Source: Sporolituus thermophilus DSM 23256 (lineage in GTDB: Bacteria; Bacillota; Negativicutes; Sporomusales; Thermosinaceae). From it: DNA of 64,000 bases. Made by a program: the position numbers and the translations under genes. Below the pieces are notes generated by a model. That model was not told the DNA's origin. It did not search any database and saw only the letters and a program-made list of their open reading frames with translations. Below are positions 1 to 7,109 of this stretch, one piece after another. Location: NCBI RefSeq assembly GCF_900102435.1, contig NZ_FNBU01000010.1, forward strand, positions 40,722 through 104,721, read 5' to 3'. Positions within the stretch are counted from its first letter, which is position 1, and every line of letters begins with the position of its first letter.

Positions 1-1322
1 GCCAGGCCGCGCGTTACGCCGGCGCCGTCGCCGATGGCGAAGAAGTTGGGGATTTGGCTTTCCAGCACGTTATTCAGGCTTAGACGGGAAGAATAGAACT
101 TCACTTCCACACCGTAAAGCAGGGTATGGCGGGAATTGACGCCCGGCGCCACTTTGTCCAGCGCCTCGAGCATCTCGGTGATCGCCACCAGGTGACGGTA
201 CGGCAGCACTAGGCTGAGGTCGCCGGGCGTGGCGTCCTTGAGGGTGGGCTCTACCAGGCCACGGCTAATCCGTTCAGGAGTGGAGCGGCGGCCGTCGAGG
301 AGGTCGCCCAGGCGCTGCACAATGACCCCGCCCCCCAGCATGTTCGCCAAGCGGGCAATAGACTTGCCGTAGGCAATGGGCTCCTTGAACGGTTCGGTAA
401 AGCTCTTGGACACCAGCAGGGCAAAGTTGGTGTTATTGGTTTTCTTGGTAGCGTAGCTGTGGCCATTAACGGTAATCAGTCCGGCATTGTTTTCGGTCAC
501 AACCTCGCCGTAGGGGTTCATGCAGAAGGTGCGCACGCGGTCGTCAAATGACTTGGTATAATACACCAGTTTGGACTCGTAGACGATGTCGGTGATGTGC
601 TCCATCACGACCGCCGGCAGTTCGACCCGCACCCCGATGTCGACCGGATTGGTGACCAGCGACAGGCCCAGTTTTTGCGCCTGGCCGACAAACCACTCGG
701 CTCCTTCCCGTCCCGGTGCGGCCACCAGGTATTTGCTCTTCACTATTTCGCCGCCGGCAAGTTCGACGCCAACATAATTGCCGTTTTCTACGACGATGGA
801 CTCCACCGCCGTGCCGGTGCGGATTTCGCATTTATCGCTCAGGTATTCGCGCATACGGCTGAGGATTTCAAAGTTGTTATCAGTGCCGAGATGGCGGATG
901 CGGGCCGGCACGAAATTAAGGTCGGCCGCCGCCGCCACGCGCTGGATGCGGCGAATTTCCTCCTTGTTCTCATCGCCGTAGACCTTTTCCGGTCCGCCGA
1001 ATTTTACATATATTTGGTCCACATAGTGGATTAGCTCGGAAACTTTGCTTTTTTCTATATAGGCGTCAAGCATGCCGCCAAATTCGGTCGTCAGGGTCAG
1101 CTTGCCGTCGCTGAACGCGCCGGCGCCGCCCCAGCCGCAGAGAATATCGCAGGGCTTGCAATTCACACATGTTTTATACGTCAGGTTTTTGGGGCACCGA
1201 CGTGAACTGATGTCACGTCCTTTTTCGATAATCAGCACGTCCAGTCCCGAACCGGCCAGCTCCAACCCGGTGAAAATACCGGCTGGACCGGCGCCAATAA
1301 CGATAACGTCATATTGTTTCAT
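1..1322 (-). CDS. FAD-dependent dehydrogenase (COG2509-like), 3' end outside window
   Basis: Partial gene; the C-terminus runs off the left edge, leaving about 440 codons. The start is ATG at 1322, with AGGGGAG a few bases upstream. The N-terminus MKQYDVIVIGAGPAG is a Rossmann FAD-binding fingerprint. It is followed by a Cys-rich stretch (CPKNL..CVNCKPC) and GGAGAFSDGKL, which are hallmarks of the COG2509 group of NAD(P)/FAD-dependent dehydrogenases. The visible end (FFAIGDGAGVTRGLA) is the second FAD contact, so only a short tail is missing. The substrate of this family is not established. The gene is transcribed alone from a near-consensus promoter about 110 bp upstream and diverges from the Crp/Fnr regulator. 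Family assignment is fairly sure; function is not. Confidence 0.85.
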   Translation of the reverse strand, partial: MKQYDVIVIGAGPAGIFTGLELAGSGLDVLIIEKGRDISSRRCPKNLTYKTCVNCKPCDILCGWGGAGAFSDGKLTLTTEFGGMLDAYIEKSKVSELIHYVDQIYVKFGGPEKVYGDENKEEIRRIQRVAAAADLNFVPARIRHLGTDNNFEILSRMREYLSDKCEIRTGTAVESIVVENGNYVGVELAGGEIVKSKYLVAAPGREGAEWFVGQAQKLGLSLVTNPVDIGVRVELPAVVMEHITDIVYESKLVYYTKSFDDRVRTFCMNPYGEVVTENNAGLITVNGHSYATKKTNNTNFALLVSKSFTEPFKEPIAYGKSIARLANMLGGGVIVQRLGDLLDGRRSTPERISRGLVEPTLKDATPGDLSLVLPYRHLVAITEMLEALDKVAPGVNSRHTLLYGVEVKFYSSRLSLNNVLESQIPNFFAIGDGAGVTRGL

Positions 1323-1435
1323 GGTTATCACTCCCCTGGTTAGTTATTCTACCCTGACCCACAAAAATAACTCAAACAGCAGCCACTGTGCTTCTATTTG
1401 AGTAGGGGAGATGCTGCACAGTTTTTCCCTTGATA

Positions 1436-1464
1436 ATAATAGCATCTGCCGGCAGGGGTGTCAA
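1436..1464 (-). promoter_or_regulatory. Sigma-70-type promoter of the FAD dehydrogenase
   Basis: On the minus strand TTGACA (1464-1459) and TATTAT (1441-1436) are separated by 17 bp. This leaves a roughly 110-nt untranslated leader before the start at 1322. Confidence 0.7.
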
Positions 1465-1613
1465 TAAAAATTTCGAATGATTATTTTCTTTGTCCCAAAA
1501 ATGTTCGGATATTCATGGCCTCAAAGGTTCTGGCAACTTAAAAATCAATATTAGTCAAGCATGCTCGCATCACTATAAACAATCGCGTTTGCAAAATTTT
1601 ACCTGTAATGTTG

Positions 1614-1630
1614 GATTATATGGTATAATC
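1614..1630. promoter_or_regulatory. Palindrome over the -10 region of the Crp/Fnr gene
   Basis: GATTATA-TGG-TATAATC is a perfect 7-bp inverted repeat with a 3-bp spacer. Its right arm contains the likely -10 hexamer TATAAT (1624-1629) of the regulator gene that starts at 1665. The position suits autoregulation. A similar 7-3-7 element lies upstream of the reductase operon (5891-5907). Operator function is inferred. Confidence 0.4.
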
Positions 1631-1664
1631 TGGATAATAATACTTTGCGAAAGGGTGGTTGGCG

Positions 1665-2369
1665 ATGTCGACCGAAGAGGGCCATTGCAATCCGGAGACT
1701 TTATGGTCTCCCTGGATATGCTGCACCCATGCGCGCAACTGGGAACAAGTTTTTCACTTGAGCCACCGCCGCTTTTATAAGAAGAAAGAGCTAATTATCC
1801 AGAGGGGACAACAAATTGACCATCTGTATTATCTAAAAACCGGTCGAGTAAAGACAGTTGCCTGGAATCAAGATGGACAGCAAAAAACCATCTGGTTCAT
1901 CGAAGGTAGCGGCATTTTTGGGGAAACACCGTTTTTTAATAATAAATCTTGCGATTATTGTTTCCTCGCTGAAACAGATTGCGAAATTTATTTGTTTCCC
2001 CGTGATGTCATCTTTCATGAAATTATCCCGCACTACCCCGATTTAGTAGTTTCCCTCCTTACTACTTTAACCCGTAAAGTCCACATCTTATCTACTCAAG
2101 TCGAATATTTAACTTTTTGCAAACCAATTATCCGGGTTGCCCGCCTTATTTATCTCCTTTTCCAAAACAATAAAGCTACCGGTAACGAAAAGCCCCCAGC
2201 CCTACCGGTCACACAGGAAAGTCTGGCCGATATTTTAGGCCTGCACCGGGTAACGGTTAACAATGTTATCAGACAGCTCAAAAACAAACAAATACTGGAA
2301 AACCGCCCCCATTTCATTATTGTCAAAGATGAACAAAAGTTGCATGATTTAATAAAGACTTACCTCTAA
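1665..2369 (+). CDS. Crp/Fnr-family transcriptional regulator, CprK-like
   Basis: 234 residues from ATG 1665, preceded by AGGGTGG at good spacing; a TTG two codons upstream is less likely. An N-terminal cyclic-nucleotide-binding-type beta barrel (about residues 25-140) is followed by the long dimer helix and a winged helix-turn-helix (about 175-225). Its recognition helix reads LGLHRVTVNNVIRQL. The HxVTV pattern resembles CprK, the halo-organic sensor of Desulfitobacterium, rather than the ESR of FNR. There is no clear FNR Cys quartet, although Cys residues occur at 8, 19 and 20 and in SCDYC. It faces the reductase/antiporter operon and shares a bidirectional terminator with it, so it probably controls that operon in response to a small ligand (inference). 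Confidence 0.85.
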   Translation: MSTEEGHCNPETLWSPWICCTHARNWEQVFHLSHRRFYKKKELIIQRGQQIDHLYYLKTGRVKTVAWNQDGQQKTIWFIEGSGIFGETPFFNNKSCDYCFLAETDCEIYLFPRDVIFHEIIPHYPDLVVSLLTTLTRKVHILSTQVEYLTFCKPIIRVARLIYLLFQNNKATGNEKPPALPVTQESLADILGLHRVTVNNVIRQLKNKQILENRPHFIIVKDEQKLHDLIKTYL

Positions 2370-2376
2370 TACAGGC

Positions 2377-2411
2377 AAAAGGCTCTGGCCAACAAACCGC
2401 CAGAGCCTTTT
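2377..2411. terminator. Bidirectional terminator between regulator and nhaC-like gene
   Basis: A perfect 13-bp inverted repeat (2377-2389 and 2399-2411, core GGCTCTGGC/GCCAGAGCC) has A-runs before and T-runs after. It sits between two convergent genes and can serve both strands. Confidence 0.9.
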
Positions 2412-2418
2412 ATTAATT

Positions 2419-3837
2419 TTACGCCTTTAATCCGGCTGCAGGTGACTGGCGTAATGGTGTACCGTCGGTACGCCAGATGGCAAAGCCGGTATAACCGTAG
2501 AAAATGGAGAATAAGGGAACAATCCAGTTTAGAAAGGCATATGGAGCAAAATCATAGGCACTGACGCCTAATACCCCCAGAATGTAAAATGCATGGACGC
2601 TCCAAGGAATGAGAGGACAACCAATGGTACCCCCATCCTCGCAAGTACGGGATAAAACACGCAGATGAATCCCCCGGTTTTTAAATACTGGTACAAAGGC
2701 CCGCCCGGGAATAATAACCGATACCATCTGGCTGCCGGTACCAAGAAGAATAATATACCCCGCTAACAAGACCGACAAAATCAGTCTCCCAGTGCTCCGG
2801 GCCCAAGTAACGATGGCCTGGAGCAAAACTTCCAAAGTGCGGGTTTTTTCCAGGACACCGCCAAAAGCGACCCCAGCCGTGAGCAATACGATTGTTCCCA
2901 TAACACTGTTAATCCCGCCCCGGCTGAGCAGAACATCAACCTGCTTAACACCCGTTTTCGACGCATACCCCGACATCAGCGACTGCGTTATCTCTTTTAG
3001 CCCACACCCCTGTAGGAGCCATGCCTCCAGCGCGCCTACGGCAACGCATAAAATAAGCAGTGGCAGGGCAGGCATTTTGCGGTAGGCAAATATGATCATG
3101 AGGACTGGCGGCAGCAGCGTCCATAAGGATAAATTAAACTTACTGCTAAGCGCTTGCAAAATTACCGGAATAGCCCCGGTGGTAGTCGCAGCGCTATGCT
3201 GTATCCCCAAAAGCAGATAAAGCAGGGCCGACACCACCGCCGCCGGGATGGTCGTCCACATCATTGAAGCGATATGCGGAAATAGTTCAACTTCACAGAC
3301 CGAAGCGGTAATGTTGGTAGAATCGGATACCGGCGACATCTTATCACCAAAATAAGCTCCTGACACAATGGCTCCGACTACCATTGGCAGTGGATATCCC
3401 AATGCTTGACCTACCCCAAGTAAGGCTACCCCTACTGTGCCCATGGTACCAAAAGACGTTCCTGTAGCCGTTGACGCAATGACACAGATAAGAAAAGCAG
3501 TCATCAAGAAACTAGTCGGCGCTATCAGCTGCAATCCCCAATAAATAATCGTCGGAATGGTTCCCGATAAAATCCATACGCCGATAAGCATACCGACAAC
3601 AATTAAAATCAAAATCGCGATCATTACCCGGGAAATAGACTCCATCATCCCGGTCTGCAGTTCGTCCCAAGAGTAACCAAAAAACTTCCCAAAAAGACAG
3701 GCAACAACGGTGGCAATAATGAGCGGCAAAATAGCACCGATCTTTAAAACCGCCGTGCCATATAGGATGATAGACACGGGCACAAAAAACACGGCAAGGG
3801 CCATAAGAATGGACGGTTTTTTCCCAGTTTCCTCCAT
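2419..3837 (-). CDS. nhaC: NhaC-family Na+/H+ (or carboxylate) antiporter
   Basis: 472 residues with about a dozen hydrophobic segments and no signal peptide. Diagnostic NhaC features include ATGTSFGTMGTVGVAL and the conserved GAYFGDKMSPVSDSTNI signature near residue 165. NhaC proteins exchange Na+ for H+; the related MleN subgroup couples Na+/H+ to malate-lactate exchange. This is the last gene of a likely operon with the ferredoxin and flavoprotein (gaps of 48 and 24 bp). A role in moving the substrate or product of the adjacent reductase, or in restoring ion balance, is therefore likely. The start is ATG 3837 behind GGAGTAAGG. The transported species cannot be read from sequence. Confidence 0.85.
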   Translation of the reverse strand: MEETGKKPSILMALAVFFVPVSIILYGTAVLKIGAILPLIIATVVACLFGKFFGYSWDELQTGMMESISRVMIAILILIVVGMLIGVWILSGTIPTIIYWGLQLIAPTSFLMTAFLICVIASTATGTSFGTMGTVGVALLGVGQALGYPLPMVVGAIVSGAYFGDKMSPVSDSTNITASVCEVELFPHIASMMWTTIPAAVVSALLYLLLGIQHSAATTTGAIPVILQALSSKFNLSLWTLLPPVLMIIFAYRKMPALPLLILCVAVGALEAWLLQGCGLKEITQSLMSGYASKTGVKQVDVLLSRGGINSVMGTIVLLTAGVAFGGVLEKTRTLEVLLQAIVTWARSTGRLILSVLLAGYIILLGTGSQMVSVIIPGRAFVPVFKNRGIHLRVLSRTCEDGGTIGCPLIPWSVHAFYILGVLGVSAYDFAPYAFLNWIVPLFSIFYGYTGFAIWRTDGTPLRQSPAAGLKA

Positions 3838-3885
3838 ATGCCTTACTCCTTCAGCATTTTTTTGAACACCTTAAACTTTGAGGAA

Positions 3886-4086
3886 CTAAACGATCAAACA
3901 AGGAAATTCCATTTGGGCTGCACCATGAGGGCACTCGATTTCACAAACGCCACAATACCAGCAGTCATTCTTATATTTATTTATTGGCAGCTTCGTTACA
4001 GGATCCAGACGAATTACATCACCTGGGCATTGTTCAGCACACCGGCCGCAGCCGGTGCATTTTGCTTTATCAACCTTTATTCCCAT
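3886..4086 (-). CDS. 2[4Fe-4S] ferredoxin, AprB-like electron carrier
   Basis: 66 residues. Two CxxCxxCxxxC clusters (Cys 10/13/16/20 and Cys 42/45/48/52) are joined by a 21-residue linker, giving two [4Fe-4S] centres. The second motif contains Trp-Tyr (CWYCGVCEIEC), as in the ferredoxin-like part of APS reductase beta subunits. The long C-terminal extension of true AprB is absent. The start is ATG 4086 after a GGGGGA box. It lies 24 bp downstream of the flavoprotein, so it very probably delivers electrons to that FAD subunit. Confidence 0.9.
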   Translation of the reverse strand: MGIKVDKAKCTGCGRCAEQCPGDVIRLDPVTKLPINKYKNDCWYCGVCEIECPHGAAQMEFPCLIV

Positions 4087-4110
4087 AACGCAATCCCCCT
4101 AAAAGCATTA

Positions 4111-5796
4111 TTAACCCCGATATACCGGTACTGGCTTGGTATAAGTGATCATCTCCCCAGTTTCTGCTTTGGCAACAATAACATATGTTTTATCCCACCG
4201 CGGGTCCTTTTGCGGAAAATCAAGCCGGTAATGACCATAGCCCCAGCGGCTTTCCGTTCGGGTAAGCGACGCCCGTACGGCCATTTCCAAAGTATCGATG
4301 ATGGACTCTATTTCTACAAATTTCATCACTTCGTGGAAATCCCGCGCTTTTACCTTTTCCAAATCGCGGCGGAAATTGGCAATATACTTAAGCGCCGCTT
4401 CTAGCTTTGGTCCGCTCTTGGGTGATGTTAAATGGGGTTTGATGATGCGCCGGACTTTGTACTCAAATTCATCCGGCTCAAAGCCATCTTCACGGGCCAG
4501 CGGCGCCGAGAGACGTCGAAATTCATTTTCGACCACTGCCCCATTGACACGTGCCAACACTTGCCCAACTACCTCATCGGCGGCATGTTCACCCGCAACC
4601 ATCCCAAAAACCCAGGCAGCGCCAACAAACCCCCAGCCGGTGGAGGCAACATCGCCGGCAGCATATAATCCTTTAATCCGTGTTTCGCCGTTTTCATTAA
4701 TGATTACGCCGGTTGGCCCATGGCCACCACACATGTTGGGTCCCGATAGCGTTAATTCAATAAGGTCTTTACCGATATCTATCCCTTTTAATTCAAAAAA
4801 CGCTTTTTCCGTCGGCCGCTCAGCGCTAAAAATACCCTCCTTAATGATCTCGATGGTAGCCTCAGGCAAATGGCGCAAATCGTAATACAACGGCCCCCGG
4901 CCTTCCCGGATTTCCGTTCGCATCGCCTGTTCGCGGATGCCGGACGGCGCCCGTTCCAAGAGGTCAGGCGCGTATTTCGCCATAAACCGTTCTCCCAATG
5001 AATTGACAAGATAGCCTCCGTGACGGATGAAAGTCGAATGTCCCGGCCCCTCATAGTCTTTGATCATTGGCGATACATCATTGTACTCCATATTGGCTAG
5101 TTCGCCACCAGCATGGTAGATCATGGTATAGCCTTCACCAGCATTATATGGGCAATCAAATGTACCAAACAGATAGCCTGTATCCGGTAAGGCAAATCGA
5201 CCTTGTCCGCCGGTGCAGACGATGACTGCTTTGGCCTGGCATACCATCATCTCGCCGGTTCGGATATTGAACAAGATTGCCCCGGCTACCCGACCGGCGT
5301 CAGTTAAGATGCGGGTTGCCATTGTGCGGTCCATTATCTTTACACCGTGTTGACGAAGTAGTTTTTCCATTGCTGGCTTGATGTCGCCCCGCATTTCAGC
5401 GAGAAAGGCTCCTTTGGGATGAAACTGTTGAACTATATAATCGCCCTTTTCGTCCCGCGGAAAAGACGCTACCCCTAGTTCTTCCAGTTCGCGCAAAACA
5501 GCAAAACTTTTCTCGGCGATAATTTTATTTAAATTAGAGTCAACAATGCCTTCGCTCATTAATTCTATTGATTCGACGTACTCTTGGACGGTCGCCTTGC
5601 CAGGGATCGTCACGTTGTTAAAGGCGTCCATCCCCCGGCAAATCGAACCACCACGCCGTACGGTCGCCTTATCGATTATTAATACATCAAGTTTTGGATT
5701 TTTCTGCTTTGCTTTCAGCGCCGCCATCGGACCTGCCGTCCCGCCGCCAATAACCAAAATATCAGTTATTATCGTCTCTTTCAGCTCAATGTTCAT
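4111..5796 (-). CDS. FAD-dependent reductase alpha subunit (fumarate/APS reductase-like)
   Basis: 561 residues, typical for the FrdA/SdhA/AprA flavoprotein superfamily. An N-terminal FAD-binding Rossmann motif (DILVIGGGTAGPMAALKA, residues 11-28) is followed by a GGSICRGMDAFNN segment. The capping-domain element RHGGYLVNSLGERFM comes next, and the second FAD motif GLYAAGDVAS follows NMCGGHGPTGVI. No Tat or Sec signal is visible, so it is cytoplasmic. Pairing with a 66-residue 2[4Fe-4S] protein recalls AprAB, but sat and the other sulfate-reduction genes are not in this window and the beta subunit is short. The enzyme may therefore reduce (or oxidise) some other unsaturated or oxidised substrate. 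First gene of the operon; ATG 5796 follows GAGGGGGG. Confidence 0.8.
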   Translation of the reverse strand: MNIELKETIITDILVIGGGTAGPMAALKAKQKNPKLDVLIIDKATVRRGGSICRGMDAFNNVTIPGKATVQEYVESIELMSEGIVDSNLNKIIAEKSFAVLRELEELGVASFPRDEKGDYIVQQFHPKGAFLAEMRGDIKPAMEKLLRQHGVKIMDRTMATRILTDAGRVAGAILFNIRTGEMMVCQAKAVIVCTGGQGRFALPDTGYLFGTFDCPYNAGEGYTMIYHAGGELANMEYNDVSPMIKDYEGPGHSTFIRHGGYLVNSLGERFMAKYAPDLLERAPSGIREQAMRTEIREGRGPLYYDLRHLPEATIEIIKEGIFSAERPTEKAFFELKGIDIGKDLIELTLSGPNMCGGHGPTGVIINENGETRIKGLYAAGDVASTGWGFVGAAWVFGMVAGEHAADEVVGQVLARVNGAVVENEFRRLSAPLAREDGFEPDEFEYKVRRIIKPHLTSPKSGPKLEAALKYIANFRRDLEKVKARDFHEVMKFVEIESIIDTLEMAVRASLTRTESRWGYGHYRLDFPQKDPRWDKTYVIVAKAETGEMITYTKPVPVYRG

Positions 5797-5890
5797 GTCT
5801 CGTCCCCCCTCAGTATTTTATCATAGGGGAAAAGGTCCGTAAATTCTGCAGTGCTATTTACATTTCTCCGAATTTTTTAGCAAATGCGGA

Positions 5891-5907
5891 GAATATTATG
5901 AACATTC
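5891..5907. promoter_or_regulatory. Candidate operator upstream of the reductase operon
   Basis: GAATATT-ATG-AACATTC is a 7-3-7 imperfect palindrome (one mismatch) 95-110 bp upstream of the flavoprotein start. It is embedded in a wider ATGAACA...TGTTCAT inverted repeat (5898-5904 and 5922-5928). A palindrome of the same geometry covers the -10 of the regulator (1614-1630). A binding site for the CprK-like regulator is a guess that needs footprinting. Confidence 0.35.
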
Positions 5908-5983
5908 CAGGTCAGGTACATTGTTCATGAGTTATTTAAAAAATAGGGCCACCCCAAAGACGCCCCCTTAACTTACACCTACA

Positions 5984-6008
5984 ACAAAAAAGAGGCCCTC
6001 CGCCTCTC
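5984..6008 (-). terminator. Terminator after the membrane-anchored orphan
   Basis: On the minus strand AGAGGC-loop-GCCTCT (6007-6002 and 5996-5991) is followed by a run of T. It begins a few bases past the stop codon of the 6016-6594 gene. Confidence 0.75.
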
Positions 6009-6015
6009 TCTAATC

Positions 6016-6594
6016 CTACTTCATTATTGGAAATTGCAGTCCACCGGCAATGGTATCTTTATCGCCATATACCCACCAGGACATGTTCTTGAACAGCGGG
6101 CCGTTTAGCTGCGCCGCCGGGCCGCTGGCAGACCACCCAATACCAACGTTAAACGCCGGCTTGGGGGCAGTAAGGTTGAGCCTTATTTCCGTTTGCTCGG
6201 TAATTCCCAGCTTTCCATTTTCAAACTTTGCGTCTTCCTTGACGTCCGCCGGCACCTCAAATTCCTTGCCGTTCACTTTCACATAGATTTTGCCCTGCCG
6301 GCGGTCAAACTGCACGTCGGTCTTTTCCTGCTCCCCGGTCTTTGGGTCAACCTCCTTCGGCACATAGACAATTTCCTTGGTGTGCTTATCCTCGCCTTTG
6401 ACATACACTACCTGTGGTTCTCCCGGCTTGGACTGTTCGCCCGACGTGTTGATTAGGATTTTGGGCTGCGGCACCACCGCCGCCGGCGGCGGCTGCTTAT
6501 ACTGCTTATACTCGTAGTAAACAATGCCGAGGACAATAACCACCAGCAACAGACTGAGGAAAAACTTCCACTCCTGTGATATAAACCGGATCAT
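6016..6594 (-). CDS. Membrane-anchored protein of unknown function
   Basis: 192 residues from ATG 6594, chosen because GGAGGTGG lies directly upstream and the hydrophobic anchor then falls at residues 9-30 (FFLSLLLVVIVLGIVYY). A Pro-rich stalk (QPPPAAVVPQP) follows. The rest is a soluble, charged domain with beta-rich character ending in MSWWVYGDKDTIAGGLQFPIMK. The topology (short inside, long outside) suggests an extracytoplasmic domain. The protein is not recognised; it resembles other small anchored phage- or envelope-associated proteins only in layout. It has its own terminator and no operon partner. Confidence 0.6.
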   Translation of the reverse strand: MIRFISQEWKFFLSLLLVVIVLGIVYYEYKQYKQPPPAAVVPQPKILINTSGEQSKPGEPQVVYVKGEDKHTKEIVYVPKEVDPKTGEQEKTDVQFDRRQGKIYVKVNGKEFEVPADVKEDAKFENGKLGITEQTEIRLNLTAPKPAFNVGIGWSASGPAAQLNGPLFKNMSWWVYGDKDTIAGGLQFPIMK

Positions 6595-6765
6595 TCCCGC
6601 CACCTCCCGCCTGGTTACATTCCGGGCGCTGCCGGAATTAAACCCGTAACGCACTGCTCCAACAAGCGCCTTGCTGAAATATAATGTAAGGACACGCCGG
6701 CTATGCCTTGTATGGAAAACAGGCGGTGCCAAAAACAGAAAAACACAATTGCTTATAGGAGACTA

Positions 6766-6794
6766 TTGTAATTTTGGGCAAAAGTATATATAAT
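6766..6794 (+). promoter_or_regulatory. Promoter of the Fur-controlled small gene
   Basis: TTGTAA (6766-6771), a 17-bp spacer and TATAAT (6789-6794) precede the Fur box and the 44-codon gene. Confidence 0.75.
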
Positions 6795-6803
6795 TAAAGA
6801 AAT

Positions 6804-6822
6804 AATGATAATTATTATCATT
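6804..6822 (+). promoter_or_regulatory. Fur box
   Basis: AATGATAATTATTATCATT is a perfect 9-1-9 palindrome matching the classical Fur/iron-box consensus. It covers the expected transcription start just downstream of the -10, so iron-bound Fur would block initiation. Confidence 0.85.
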
Positions 6823-6834
6823 GGAGGGACCCGT

Positions 6835-6969
6835 ATGGCTGACCTGCATAATATTTGCGTTGATAAATCTTCTTACAAAGCAGAGATGAACAAACAAGGA
6901 CTGCCGCTTCATGCCCTAACGAAAGACAGCTTCCGTAAAGCGTATGAAAATAAAAAAGAAAAAAAATAA
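6835..6969 (+). CDS. Fur-regulated 44-residue small protein
   Basis: Short gene with a strong start (GGAGGG, 9 bp before ATG 6835), ending at TAA 6967-6969. The product begins MADLHNICVDKSSYKAEMNK and ends in a basic tail (ENKKEKK). It has one Cys, no membrane segment and a strongly polar composition. It has a complete transcription unit of its own: promoter, Fur box and terminator. Small basic Fur-repressed proteins (FbpA/FbpB type) act with small RNAs in the iron-sparing response of Bacillus. A parallel role is possible, but no clear similarity is visible. Confidence 0.8.
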   Translation: MADLHNICVDKSSYKAEMNKQGLPLHALTKDSFRKAYENKKEKK

Positions 6970-6980
6970 AAGTAAAAGTT

Positions 6981-7022
6981 AAAGTATCCGCTTAGCAAAA
7001 CAAAAGCGGATACTTTGTTTTT
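6981..7022 (+). terminator. Terminator of the Fur-controlled gene
   Basis: A perfect 13-bp stem (6981-6993 and 7004-7016, core GTATCCGC/GCGGATAC) is followed by GTTTTT. Confidence 0.9.
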
Positions 7023-7079
7023 CAGGACGCATATTAGGCCCAAACCGGCAAAACCTTAAAAAGCCGTTGCCCGCCGGTC

Positions 7080-7109
7080 GAAAAAAGCAGCCCTAATATA
7101 GAGCTGCTT
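7080..7109 (-). terminator. Terminator overlapping the dnaB stop codon
   Basis: On the minus strand AGCAGC (7108-7103), a loop, GCTGCT (7091-7086) and a T-run follow. The stem begins within the TAA stop, ending the long rpsF-dnaB transcript. Confidence 0.75.

Noticed and set aside
1490..1780. 96-codon reading overlapping the regulator start
   Set aside because: It overlaps the well-supported Crp/Fnr gene out of frame and covers its promoter.
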